From Nodosilinea sp. P-1105 (GTDB taxonomy: Bacteria > Cyanobacteriota > Cyanobacteriia > Phormidesmidales > Phormidesmidaceae): a DNA stretch of 40,182 nt. Under the pieces are notes generated by a model. It was not told the DNA's origin and searched no databases. It saw only the letters and a program-made list of their open reading frames with translations. The position numbers and the translations under genes are program-made. The stretch's first letter is position 1; every line of letters starts with the position of its first letter. The stretch covers positions 1-40,182 of the forward strand of contig NZ_SMDQ01000055.1 in NCBI RefSeq assembly GCF_012911975.1, in the 5' to 3' direction. This document shows, one piece after another, positions 25,208 to 33,392 of this stretch.

Positions 25208-25642
25208 CTAGCCAGCGGCCATTTCTGGCTGAGCTTTGGGAGCACGATGGCCTGCGGATGTCCCCATTTGAATCAGTTCCACTTTGTAGCCATCGGGATC
25301 TTGCACAAAGGCGATCACCGTAGACCCATGTTTCATTGGGCCGGGCTCGCGCACCACTTGACCACCCATGGCTTTGATGTCATCACAGGTCTGATAAATA
25401 TCATCGACCCCCAGGGCAATGTGGCCATAGGCATTGCCTAAATCGTAAGCCTCTACGCCCCAGTTGTAGGTCAGTTCTAATACAGTATGGTCAGACTCAT
25501 CACCATAGCCAACGAAGGCCAGGGTAAATTCGCCGCCGGGATAGTCTTTCTTGCGCAGCAGGCGCATGCCCAGCAGATCACAGTAAAACTTGAGAGATCG
25601 ATCCAGGTCGCCGACCCGCAGCATGGTGTGTAGTAGTCGCAT
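25208..25642 (-). CDS. gloA: Lactoylglutathione lyase (glyoxalase I)
   Basis: Converts the methylglyoxal-glutathione hemithioacetal to S-lactoylglutathione. The 144-residue vicinal-oxygen-chelate protein has the four metal ligands H5, E56, H74 and E122 in the positions of Ni-type GloA enzymes. Other family blocks are [19 protein letters not shown] and [11 protein letters not shown]. The last 18 residues are a non-conserved tail. It lies 64 bp upstream of clpB on the same strand, so the two stress genes may be co-transcribed. Confidence 0.95.
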   Translation of the reverse strand: MRLLHTMLRVGDLDRSLKFYCDLLGMRLLRKKDYPGGEFTLAFVGYGDESDHTVLELTYNWGVEAYDLGNAYGHIALGVDDIYQTCDDIKAMGGQVVREPGPMKHGSTVIAFVQDPDGYKVELIQMGTSAGHRAPKAQPEMAAG

Positions 25643-25951
25643 AGAAATTGAATTAGTTCAACGAATAGTTCCTCTACATTATTACGACCTTAGGGGTAAA
25701 CGTGGGACAGGGCTCCTTTGGCCACCGCCACCAAGGAGTTTACTCCTGACCTAGATAAATCTCTATGCTTACAATTGTGACACGGCATAAACTCTCAAAT
25801 TATTACAGCGGAATATTTCCTACCTAAAAAATTGCAAAATAGATATGTTTTAAGCCGTTAGCCGAACGATTCGGCGTGAATATCATCGACAACATCCGGA
25901 GAATGTGCAGCCCAGTGTGAAGTCCAACATATCCTCATACCCAGTGCCCCC
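25643..25951. other. Divergent intergenic region between gloA and a hydrolase
   Basis: No coding frame. The part at 25740-25860 is strongly AT-rich compared with its surroundings and probably carries divergent promoters. Two stem-loops are visible: CTCCTTTGG/CCAAGGAG (25713-25738, one bulged base) and the perfect palindrome GCCGAA-CGA-TTCGGC (25861-25875), 77 bp before the plus-strand start. The latter has the size of a repressor operator. Confidence 0.45.
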
Positions 25952-26938
25952 ATGCCCACTGACTATGTTTTGTTTGTACATGGTGTAAAAACCAGAGATA
26001 GGGACGAGTTTCAGCAGTCAGCCACCCAACTGCTGACCGGCATTACCCAAGCGCCCGGTAGTGTTGAGCGCACCATAAAACCAATCTTTTTCTTCTGGGG
26101 CGATCAAAGTGTTGAAGCCCAGGCCAGGTTGGTGGCAGGCTTTGAAAGCTCGGAACAGAAGTGGAAACAGTTTTGGTTCCGTGACTTTCGCACCGAGCAA
26201 ATTTTAGAGTTTGTTGGTGATGCCGCCCTCTACCTCAGCCGCCATGTGGGCTCTAATGTGGTGCGGGCTTTTTATCAGCAGGTGTTATCCCAGGGACTAA
26301 AGGATTCTCGCCCGGAACGGGGCGATCGCCTGCACTTGGTCACCCATAGCTGGGGTACAGTCATTTTATTTGACATCCTGTTTGCCGGTCGTTGGGAAGA
26401 CCCCCGTCTGGACGAGGGCAGCACCGCCGATATTCGTGACCTGGTGCAACAAATTCGCCGAGCTTTTTTTGGCCTAGATCCCAATCCTGACGGGGGCCTT
26501 CCCCTGGCCAGCATTAACACCCTGGGGTCGCCCATTGCCCTGTTTACCCTGCTCAAACTGACTGGAGAAAGCAGCCACGATCTCAGCCCTAGCCTGAATG
26601 AACTGATCAAAAATCTTTATGACCGGCGTAATGGTCGGCCCTTGCCCTGGCAAAATTTCGCTCATCCTGGCGACCCCATCGCCTATCCCCTAGAGGGGGT
26701 TATCACCCAATTGCTACAGCAGGGATCTGGCAAACGCTATGTCGCCATTGAAGACATTATTCACAGCGATCCCTTTCCTCGGAGTTTGAGAAACCTGGGT
26801 AATCTGTTGCCCTTTACCCGTCAGCGACTGTTACCCATCTTGAGTGGGGGAGATGCCCACAGCAGTTACTGGGCAAACCCGATGGTTGCAGAAGCCATCA
26901 GCTCAGTGATTCAAGCATCGATGGAGAGCCCAGATTAA
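25952..26938 (+). CDS. Alpha/beta-fold hydrolase, lipase-like
   Basis: 328 residues, no named family recognised. The N-terminus YVLFVHGVKTRD gives the oxyanion-hole strand, then the nucleophile elbow is THS133WGT, with D241 (AHPGDPIAY) and H303 (DAHSSYW) as probable triad partners. The histidine region DAHSSYW is typical of lipase-like proteins of this kind. Segment 45-110 is charged and aromatic and may be a lid. There is no signal peptide, so it is probably cytosolic. It is followed by ppk2 after 125 bp on the same strand. Ester or lipid substrate is a guess. Confidence 0.7.
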   Translation: MPTDYVLFVHGVKTRDRDEFQQSATQLLTGITQAPGSVERTIKPIFFFWGDQSVEAQARLVAGFESSEQKWKQFWFRDFRTEQILEFVGDAALYLSRHVGSNVVRAFYQQVLSQGLKDSRPERGDRLHLVTHSWGTVILFDILFAGRWEDPRLDEGSTADIRDLVQQIRRAFFGLDPNPDGGLPLASINTLGSPIALFTLLKLTGESSHDLSPSLNELIKNLYDRRNGRPLPWQNFAHPGDPIAYPLEGVITQLLQQGSGKRYVAIEDIIHSDPFPRSLRNLGNLLPFTRQRLLPILSGGDAHSSYWANPMVAEAISSVIQASMESPD

Positions 26939-26962
26939 TCGACCCATCTATTGTCATGGGGC

Positions 26963-26995
26963 ATTAACAAAAAGTTAAGTATTGCGCTGTTAACT
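26963..26995 (+). promoter_or_regulatory. TTAA-centred repeats upstream of ppk2, weak Pho-box candidate
   Basis: TTAA cores at 26964, 26975 and 26990, within ATTAACAA, GTTAAGTA and GTTAACTA. The first two have the 11-bp period of cyanobacterial Pho boxes, the third is displaced by 4 bp, and the flanks match the CTTAACCT consensus poorly. The gene downstream is in phosphate metabolism, which is the main reason to note it. Confidence 0.2.
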
Positions 26996-27063
26996 ACTCT
27001 ATTGCTCAGGGATAAAGCCTATGATCACAGGCAATCAAAATCCATACCTATCTGGGCAAGATT

Positions 27064-28086
27064 ATGGCGACTAAATCCAAAGCCGATAATAACGCTATGG
27101 CTGAACAGAATAGCCATCAAGAGGCTATCGCAGATCTCAGCCCGAAAAAAGCTAAGCAGGAAAAAAAAGGCAAGAAAGCCAAAAAGGCTAAAAAGGCCGA
27201 CGCCAAAAAAGCTGACGCTAAAAAAGACCCTAAAAATAAATCCCAAGCCAAAGCGCAATCAGCGAAGCGATCGCACGGTCGGTACACGTCTGAGTCAGAG
27301 GGTAGTTCTAAGCTCTCTAAGAAAAAGTATGAAAAGGCCCTGGCCCAGCTGCAAGTGGAGTTGGTCAAAATGCAGTACTGGGTGAAGCATTCTGGTACCC
27401 GGATTGTGGTGATCTTTGAAGGCCGTGATGCAGCGGGCAAGGGGGGCACTATCAAGCGCATCACCGAGCCCCTGAACCCCCGGGGATGCCGGGTAGTGGC
27501 CCTGGGGACCCCCAGCGATCGCGAAAAAACCGAGTGGTACTTCCAGCGCTATGTGGCCCACCTGCCCGCCGCTGGGGAAATTGTCTGCTTTGACCGCAGC
27601 TGGTACAACCGGGCCGGGGTGGAAAAGGTGATGGGCTTTTGCACCGAACAGCAGTACAAGGAATTCATGCGCACCTGCCCCGAATTTGAGCGGATGTTGG
27701 TCAGGTCTGGCATTATTCTGTTGAAGTACTGGTTTTCGGTCAGTGACGAAGAGCAGGAGCGGCGGTTTCAGTCCCGCACCATTGACCCGGCCCGTCGCTG
27801 GAAGCTGAGCCCGATGGATCTCGAGTCTCGCGATCGCTGGGCCGAGTACTCCCAGGCTAAAGATGTCATGTTTGCCCACACCAATATTCCTGAAGCCCCC
27901 TGGTTTACTGTCGAGGCCGACGACAAGAAACGGGCTCGACTCAACTGCATCAGCCACCTGCTCAGCAAAATTCCCTACGTGGATATGACCCCAGATCCGC
28001 TGGAACTGCCCCCCCGCAGCCAGGCGCCCCAAGATTACGTGCGCCCGCCCCAAAACGAGCAGTTTTTTGTGCCTGAGATTTATTGA
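27064..28086 (+). CDS. ppk2: Polyphosphate kinase 2 with lysine-rich N-terminal tail
   Basis: 340 residues. The PPK2 domain (about 85-315) has Walker A GRDAAGKGGT (120-129, K126), Walker B CFDRSWYNRAG (D177) and the RRFQSRTIDPARRWKLSPMD lid region. These enzymes move phosphate between polyphosphate and nucleotides; sequence alone does not give the direction or nucleotide. The tail at 28-68 holds 19 lysines in 41 residues with few acidic residues, an extension absent from most PPK2s. It may bind polyphosphate, nucleic acid or membrane; that is inference. The gene is monocistronic or follows the lipase-like gene. Confidence 0.93.
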   Translation: MATKSKADNNAMAEQNSHQEAIADLSPKKAKQEKKGKKAKKAKKADAKKADAKKDPKNKSQAKAQSAKRSHGRYTSESEGSSKLSKKKYEKALAQLQVELVKMQYWVKHSGTRIVVIFEGRDAAGKGGTIKRITEPLNPRGCRVVALGTPSDREKTEWYFQRYVAHLPAAGEIVCFDRSWYNRAGVEKVMGFCTEQQYKEFMRTCPEFERMLVRSGIILLKYWFSVSDEEQERRFQSRTIDPARRWKLSPMDLESRDRWAEYSQAKDVMFAHTNIPEAPWFTVEADDKKRARLNCISHLLSKIPYVDMTPDPLELPPRSQAPQDYVRPPQNEQFFVPEIY

Positions 28087-28235
28087 GACGATTTCCGAGC
28101 AAAGAAGATCTTCACTTCAAGGCAGCTTTCGTACCTTGCATCTCAATCCGTTGGTACTTAGCCCCTATTGCAATTAGGTTGGCTGAGTAATAGGGTTGAA
28201 GCTTGCCAAGGTTTGATGTGAGCATTAAAACCGCC

Positions 28236-29822
28236 ATGAAGAAATGGATCTTGCTGGTACTGTTGGCGATGTCGATGTTTGTCGTGGTGTTGGATACCAC
28301 GGTGATGAATGTATCGATTTCGGCGTTGGTGGCGGATCTGGGCACGACGGTCACCGGCATCCAGTCGGCAATTTCGCTCTACGCCCTGGTGATGGCGTCG
28401 TTCATGCTGATTGGCAGTACCCTGGCCGATCGCTGGGGGAAAAAGCGCACTTTTTTAATCGGCATCGGCATTTTTGGTGTTGGCACCTTTTCAGCGTCTT
28501 TAAGTACTTCACTGGTGACGCTGATCCTAGGTTGGTCAGTTTTGGAAGGCCTGGGGTCGGCGCTGATGGTTCCCAATATCCAAAATCTGCTGCGCGATCG
28601 CTACAGTGGTAAAGATTTAGCCTTTGCCTACGGCATTATCAGTGCCGTGAGTGCTGTAGGCGCAGCCCTTGGGCCGATTTTGGGCGGCTACTTGACAACC
28701 TTTCACAGCTGGCGCTGGGCCTTTCGCCTGGAGGTGCTGGTGGTGATCATTGTACTGGTGCTGAGTCAATATATTCCGAGCTCCCGTCCCCGCCAGCCTG
28801 CCCGGTTTGATTGGCTGGGGGCGATCCTCTCCATTTTGGGCTTATCGACGGTGGTGCTGAGTATTTTGATGGCCCAGCCCTACGGCTTCTGGATTGCTAA
28901 ACAGCCTTTGATGATTGGCGCCCTGGCGATCGCCCCGCTGGGCTTATCGGTGGTCCCGTTTATGTTGGGGGGCGGCATCGTGATCCTGATGCTGCTGGTC
29001 TTATGGGAGCGACACCTGGAACGGCAGGGCAACGTGGGCTTGTTTAAGCCCTCCCTCTTTCTTACCCAGGGACTGCCCTCGGGCTTCGCTGTGCGCATTG
29101 CTCACATGGGGCTGATGGCCGCGTTCTTTTTTATTGTGCCGTTGCTGCTACAGCTCACCTTTGAGTTCACGGCTATGCAGACGGGGTTGGCCCTGCTGCC
29201 GCTGTCAATCGCGATCTTGATTTTTGCGATCGCGGGGGCACAACTGTCCGCTCGATTTCGAGCCAAGCGGATTATTCAGGTGGGCTACGTGCTGGTGATT
29301 CTAGGGTTGATTCAACTGCTGGCGACAGTCCGGATTGAGACCACCCCCAGCCAACTCGCCCAGGGGATTATCTTTGGTATCGGCTCGGGCCTGATCGCCT
29401 CCCAAATATTGAATCTAATTCTATCGACGGTGGATGAAGCCGATACCACCGCCACCGCTGGCCTGAATGCCACCTTTGAACAGTTGGGCAACGCCATTGG
29501 TGTGGCCCTGGTGGGGACGATTATGGTAGGAACGCTGATAGGCGGCCTGCAACAGCGCGTGATGGCTTCCCCTGATATCCCAGCCGAGGCCAGGCCAGCC
29601 ATCATCGCCTCGTTGCAAACCCGGGTGCAACTGGTCTCCGATACGCAGCTGGCCCAAGCCCTGGATCAGACCACAATCACGCCGGAGCTCAGTGAACAGG
29701 TTGAACTGGCTTACCGTACCGAACGGCTGCGAGCCTTCCGCAGCGGCATGGTATTTCTGGTCTTTCTCGCCCTGGTGGGGTTGGTGTTGACCCCCGGATT
29801 GCCTAATCTGAAGCTGGGGTAG
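28236..29822 (+). CDS. MFS exporter, DHA2 (14-helix) drug:H+ antiporter family
   Basis: 528 residues with about 14 hydrophobic helices. Helix 1 carries LDTTVMNVSISAL, the D1 signature of the DHA2 family. The cytosolic loop ADRWGKKRTFLIG is MFS motif A, and GPILGGYLTTFHSWRWAF is motif C with its following loop. The ATG at 28236 places the first helix right after a lysine-containing start; an open frame reaching a TTG at 28203 adds residues without a role. Exports unknown drugs or metabolites; no regulator is adjacent. The gene stop is followed directly by a composite repeat region. Confidence 0.9.
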   Translation: MKKWILLVLLAMSMFVVVLDTTVMNVSISALVADLGTTVTGIQSAISLYALVMASFMLIGSTLADRWGKKRTFLIGIGIFGVGTFSASLSTSLVTLILGWSVLEGLGSALMVPNIQNLLRDRYSGKDLAFAYGIISAVSAVGAALGPILGGYLTTFHSWRWAFRLEVLVVIIVLVLSQYIPSSRPRQPARFDWLGAILSILGLSTVVLSILMAQPYGFWIAKQPLMIGALAIAPLGLSVVPFMLGGGIVILMLLVLWERHLERQGNVGLFKPSLFLTQGLPSGFAVRIAHMGLMAAFFFIVPLLLQLTFEFTAMQTGLALLPLSIAILIFAIAGAQLSARFRAKRIIQVGYVLVILGLIQLLATVRIETTPSQLAQGIIFGIGSGLIASQILNLILSTVDEADTTATAGLNATFEQLGNAIGVALVGTIMVGTLIGGLQQRVMASPDIPAEARPAIIASLQTRVQLVSDTQLAQALDQTTITPELSEQVELAYRTERLRAFRSGMVFLVFLALVGLVLTPGLPNLKLG

Positions 29823-30190
29823 CATTCCTCCTCACTGCCAGGGCGGACACATCGGTCCGCCCCTACGCATCTGAAGAACGAAAAACGAAAACAGAAAAAC
29901 GTAGGGCGTAGCCCGTGCGTAGCAAAGGGAAGAGTCCAAAATTTCTCCTTCGGAGACGTTACGTGTACAAAATTCAAAATCCCTGACCGGTGCATTGCAA
30001 CCCCAGGTTGACCACCAATGCCCAGACTCCGGCTGCTCCGGTGCATTGCGGTCCCAGGTTGACCACCAATAGTCAGCTCCCGACCGCTAATGCACCCTAC
30101 GGTTTCAATTCAAAATTCAAAATTCAAAACTCCCCAATCTCCCCAATCTCCCCAATCTCCCAATCTCCCCATCCCCCCATCCCCCCATCC
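29823..30190. repeat. Composite repeat region between the MFS exporter and dacB
   Basis: No coding frame; the whole 368-bp gap is repeats. In order: the palindrome GGGCGGAC-6-GTCCGCCC (29841-29862, third copy); GAACGAAAAACG tracts; the 26-bp repeat (29899-29924) shared with 6402-6427; a CTCC-TTC-GGAG hairpin (29944-29956); a 31-bp direct duplication (29989-30019 and 30040-30070, differing at three adjacent bases); TTCAAAA heptamers (30108-30130); and CTCCCCAAT 9-mers running into the dacB stop codon. It looks like serial insertion of small modules rather than one event. Confidence 0.8.
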
Positions 30191-31657
30191 CTAACACTCC
30201 CGCGACAACTGCCCCAGCAACAGCAGCACCTCGTCAATCCCCTGGCGCAGGGTGCTGGCATGCTGGTTGGCCTGGTTAATCACCATGCTGAACACCAGGG
30301 GGTCGTAATTGGGCGGCTGCACATAGCCGGACAGAGAGACATTGCCGGTGAGGGCTCCGGTTTTGCCCTGTACGCGGTTTTGCAAGGGGGTATTGGTCAA
30401 TCGGTTGCGGAGAGTACCACTCACCCCGGCCACGGCCAGGGAATCTTGAAACACCGCCGCGTCTGGATGGTAAGCCATGACCTGTAGGGTCTCCACCAGG
30501 GCCACCGGAGTGACTAGGTTATGGCGAGATAGCCCCGATCCATCGGCCAGGCGCAAGGGGGCGCTATTGACCCCCAGGTCTGCCAGCAGAGCTTTGACGG
30601 CGGCAGTACCGGCCTGGGTGGCATCGTTGGGGCGATCGCTACCATAGGTCACCCCTAAGGTGTTCAGCAGCACCTCGGCATAGAGATTGTTGCTGTCTTG
30701 GTTCGTGGGCACCAGCAACTCGACCAGGGGCGGCGACTGGAGCGTTGCCAAGGGATCGCCAGGGGACGGCGCGGTGGTGGTGGTAATCAGGGTTTGCAGC
30801 ACGGTGATTGACTCTGCTTCTAGGGCCTGGCGCAGCGCCACACCAAATTGTTGGGCCGGGTTGAGCACCGCCAGATTCAGCCGCCGGGGAGCGGCCCCCA
30901 CCGCCATCTGCCCTGTGGCCTGCATCGGGTCGCCATGGCCAGCCCGCCATAGCCTGACCGGTTCGGCTGCGTCGGTGGTGGCTACGGTGCGGCTGTAGTT
31001 AAGGGTGGGCCAGGGGGGCTGGCCATCAGGCCAGGAAATCTCCAGAGGCTGTCCCACCTGGGTGGGGGTCACCTCTACCAGCCGGGCATTTTGGTTCAAA
31101 ATCAGGCTGTTGGCTGGGGCTCCATAGGCAAACTGGGCATCCCCCCATTCCCAGGTGGGGTTAGTGGCTGGTCCAGGGAAGTAGCTGTCGTCCAGCACCA
31201 GGCGACTCACCTGGGTGATGCCCTGGTTGTACAGTTGCTGGGCCAGGGATTGCAGCTGATTTTCGGTGAGGGTGGGGTCTCCCTGGCCGCTCACCTGCAG
31301 GACGGCCAGTTCCCCAGGGCCAGGGGTGCTGGTGACCGTGGTCTGCCAGCGATGGTCTGGCCCCAGGTGGTGCAGGGCCGCCGCTGTGGTCAGTAGCTTG
31401 ACATTCGAGGCAGGGGTAAATAACCGCTGGCTCTGGCGATCGTATAGGGTGCGGCGATCGCCAGCTGACTGGGCCTGGGTTTGCAGCAGGATGCCCACAT
31501 GGGCGGTATCCAGAGGGGCCTGGCTCAGCACCTGGTCAATGGCTGGCCTTAACTGGGCCGGACACAGTTGAGCCTGACCAGGCACTGCTGTGATCAGTAA
31601 ACCGGCCAGTCCCAGGGGGAGGGCACTGAACCGGGGGGGGATGGGCCAGGTGGGCAT
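30191..31657 (-). CDS. dacB: D-alanyl-D-alanine carboxypeptidase/endopeptidase (PBP4, family S13)
   Basis: Periplasmic peptidoglycan peptidase that trims pentapeptides and cuts cross-links. Using the ATG at 31657 (488 residues), a signal peptide (about 1-30, PGQAQ end) precedes the penicillin-binding triad: S84-N-V-K87, S322-N-N, and K432-T-G. The large insertion domain of PBP4 lies between motifs one and two. Two earlier in-frame ATGs exist (31672, 31663), but GGAG sits 7 nt before 31657, which decides the start. It follows a DUF1400 esterase gene after 37 bp or less, suggesting one cell-envelope operon. Confidence 0.92.
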   Translation of the reverse strand: MPTWPIPPRFSALPLGLAGLLITAVPGQAQLCPAQLRPAIDQVLSQAPLDTAHVGILLQTQAQSAGDRRTLYDRQSQRLFTPASNVKLLTTAAALHHLGPDHRWQTTVTSTPGPGELAVLQVSGQGDPTLTENQLQSLAQQLYNQGITQVSRLVLDDSYFPGPATNPTWEWGDAQFAYGAPANSLILNQNARLVEVTPTQVGQPLEISWPDGQPPWPTLNYSRTVATTDAAEPVRLWRAGHGDPMQATGQMAVGAAPRRLNLAVLNPAQQFGVALRQALEAESITVLQTLITTTTAPSPGDPLATLQSPPLVELLVPTNQDSNNLYAEVLLNTLGVTYGSDRPNDATQAGTAAVKALLADLGVNSAPLRLADGSGLSRHNLVTPVALVETLQVMAYHPDAAVFQDSLAVAGVSGTLRNRLTNTPLQNRVQGKTGALTGNVSLSGYVQPPNYDPLVFSMVINQANQHASTLRQGIDEVLLLLGQLSREC

Positions 31658-31694
31658 GGACATTCTCCGCATTAGACGCTTTAGAAGGTACTGG

Positions 31695-33353
31695 TTATTC
31701 CAGCAGCTGGGGCAGCCGCTCTAGGGGAGCCTCTAGTTCTTGTTCGATAGCATCCCCAGCGTTGATCATCAACAGCCGGAAGGGTTCGGTCTGGCTCAGG
31801 TGGTTGGCATAGGCGGCTCGCAAAAACACTCGGTAGTCGACCCGCCCGGCCACATACCGCTCGGTGTAGGCCAGCCCCAGGGCTTTCAGGTAGCGATCAA
31901 CCACATCTGGTTCCGCCAGGGTTAACCCGGGGATGCCACTGATCAGGTTAGATAGCCCAGCGTCTAAAGCCGATAGGTCCACGTGGGCCTGGCCTTCAAT
32001 CATCCCCAGGGAGCGGCTGTCGGTGGTAAACCAGTTAAAGGTGCCCAGCTGCTCAAATACCGCTGGGGTGGCAGGGTCGTGGCTACCGGCTAGCACCAGC
32101 ACCGGAACATCGATGGCGGCAAGGCCTTTGGGGCCAAAGATGCTGCTGTTGACCGGGTTGACCAGAAAAATGGCAGCCACCCGAGGATCGTGAAAATCAT
32201 AATCCTGGCGCGGCAGTTGCAGGGCTGTACATTGCAGCAGCAGGGAAACATTGATGTGGATAAAACGGCGATCGCAGGCGGCTTCCAGATGGTCAAAATC
32301 CAGGGTGGCCCCGGCCACGGCCAGGGCGGTATAGCCGCCAAAGGAGTGCCCCCCAACCCCGACCCGGCTCAGGTCCAGCCGACCGTCAAAGGCTGTGGCA
32401 TTGAGGCTTTCCAGCTGGTTGAGCACAAAGCTAATGTCGCGGGGGCGATCAATAAAGTCTTGGAGATCAAACAGGTCGGAGCGCAGACCATCGCGAAAAT
32501 TGGCGGTGTGAATGCTGTCGCTACCAGGGTGCTGGGGTAACACCACCACGATTCCATGGGAGGCCAGGTGAGACGCCCACCTATGGCGCTGTTCTGGAGC
32601 CGCCGATAGCCCGTGGGAAAACACCATGACTGGGGCCTGGCCGGGTCGCCAGGTGCGAGGCCGGACAATATCCACCGCCAGGGCGCGATCGCGTTGGTCA
32701 TCCACCCAATCAAACCGTTGAATATCCACCTGTCGCGAGCCAGGCTGTGTCAAATCGGGCAGGGTACTGTAGTCGACCGGGGGTTCTTGCAGAGCCTGGG
32801 CGATCGTCAGGGTCGCCAGTTGGTCGATGGAGGCTTCGGTGGCCTCTACCACCTCAGTCACCGCCCTGGCCACCGCTTGCAAATCGGCCACATCCACCTG
32901 CATGTTGGTGGGCAGATGGCGCAACACAGTCAGGGCCGAAAAGCCCTCCTCGGACAGGGCGGCATTGACCAGGGCCGCCCGCAACGCCCGCTCCCCATTG
33001 GCCCCACTGCGCAACCGGACGACGGAGCCCAGGCGGCGGAGCAAGTCTTCCCCAATGGCGCTATGGAAGAAGCGGCTGAGCAAGACGCCATCCACCTCTA
33101 CCGGGCGAACAATGGTTTGGCTAAACTGTTCAACGTCGGTCTCTGAGAGCCCAACCCCTCGAATAAAAAAGGCCAGGTCAGATTCAATCACGTCGTCCTG
33201 GGCCAGAGCCTCCAGGGAGCTGACCCGCACAGACCGCAGGAGCGGCCCAAACTTGACAAATATCTCTGCCGCCGTGGCTGGCAGGGCCGCGACCAACGCT
33301 AGCCCCAGGGCCAGCAGCCCAGCCCGGATCGAAATTCGAGAGCAGCCAAACAT
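31695..33353 (-). CDS. Exported DUF1400-type alpha/beta hydrolase
   Basis: 552 residues. A signal peptide (1-29, PATAA cleavage) leads into an N-terminal helical DUF1400 domain (about 30-130), which is found mainly in cyanobacteria. The esterase domain follows (about 210-540) with VFSHGLS (245-249 region), nucleophile S337 in GHSFGG, D426 in GSHDPATP and H457 in GQAH. The catalytic part resembles chlorophyllase/PAF-acetylhydrolase-like enzymes. It lies between a repeat-containing membrane protein gene (39 bp away) and dacB, all in the same direction. Probably a periplasmic or extracellular esterase; substrate unknown. Confidence 0.88.
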   Translation of the reverse strand: MFGCSRISIRAGLLALGLALVAALPATAAEIFVKFGPLLRSVRVSSLEALAQDDVIESDLAFFIRGVGLSETDVEQFSQTIVRPVEVDGVLLSRFFHSAIGEDLLRRLGSVVRLRSGANGERALRAALVNAALSEEGFSALTVLRHLPTNMQVDVADLQAVARAVTEVVEATEASIDQLATLTIAQALQEPPVDYSTLPDLTQPGSRQVDIQRFDWVDDQRDRALAVDIVRPRTWRPGQAPVMVFSHGLSAAPEQRHRWASHLASHGIVVVLPQHPGSDSIHTANFRDGLRSDLFDLQDFIDRPRDISFVLNQLESLNATAFDGRLDLSRVGVGGHSFGGYTALAVAGATLDFDHLEAACDRRFIHINVSLLLQCTALQLPRQDYDFHDPRVAAIFLVNPVNSSIFGPKGLAAIDVPVLVLAGSHDPATPAVFEQLGTFNWFTTDSRSLGMIEGQAHVDLSALDAGLSNLISGIPGLTLAEPDVVDRYLKALGLAYTERYVAGRVDYRVFLRAAYANHLSQTEPFRLLMINAGDAIEQELEAPLERLPQLLE

Positions 33354-33392
33354 TACCGTTAACCTTCTAGAGGCACCCCTAGAGCTTAGCCT

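Noticed and set aside
26951..27385. Lysine-rich plus-strand frame overlapping the start of ppk2
   Set aside because: It is the out-of-frame reading of the lysine-rich tail of PPK2, which is the real gene.
28163..28195. CCCTATT/AATAGGG inverted repeat before the MFS exporter
   Set aside because: Seven-base arms with a 19-nt gap are weak and may be chance; no supporting promoter geometry.
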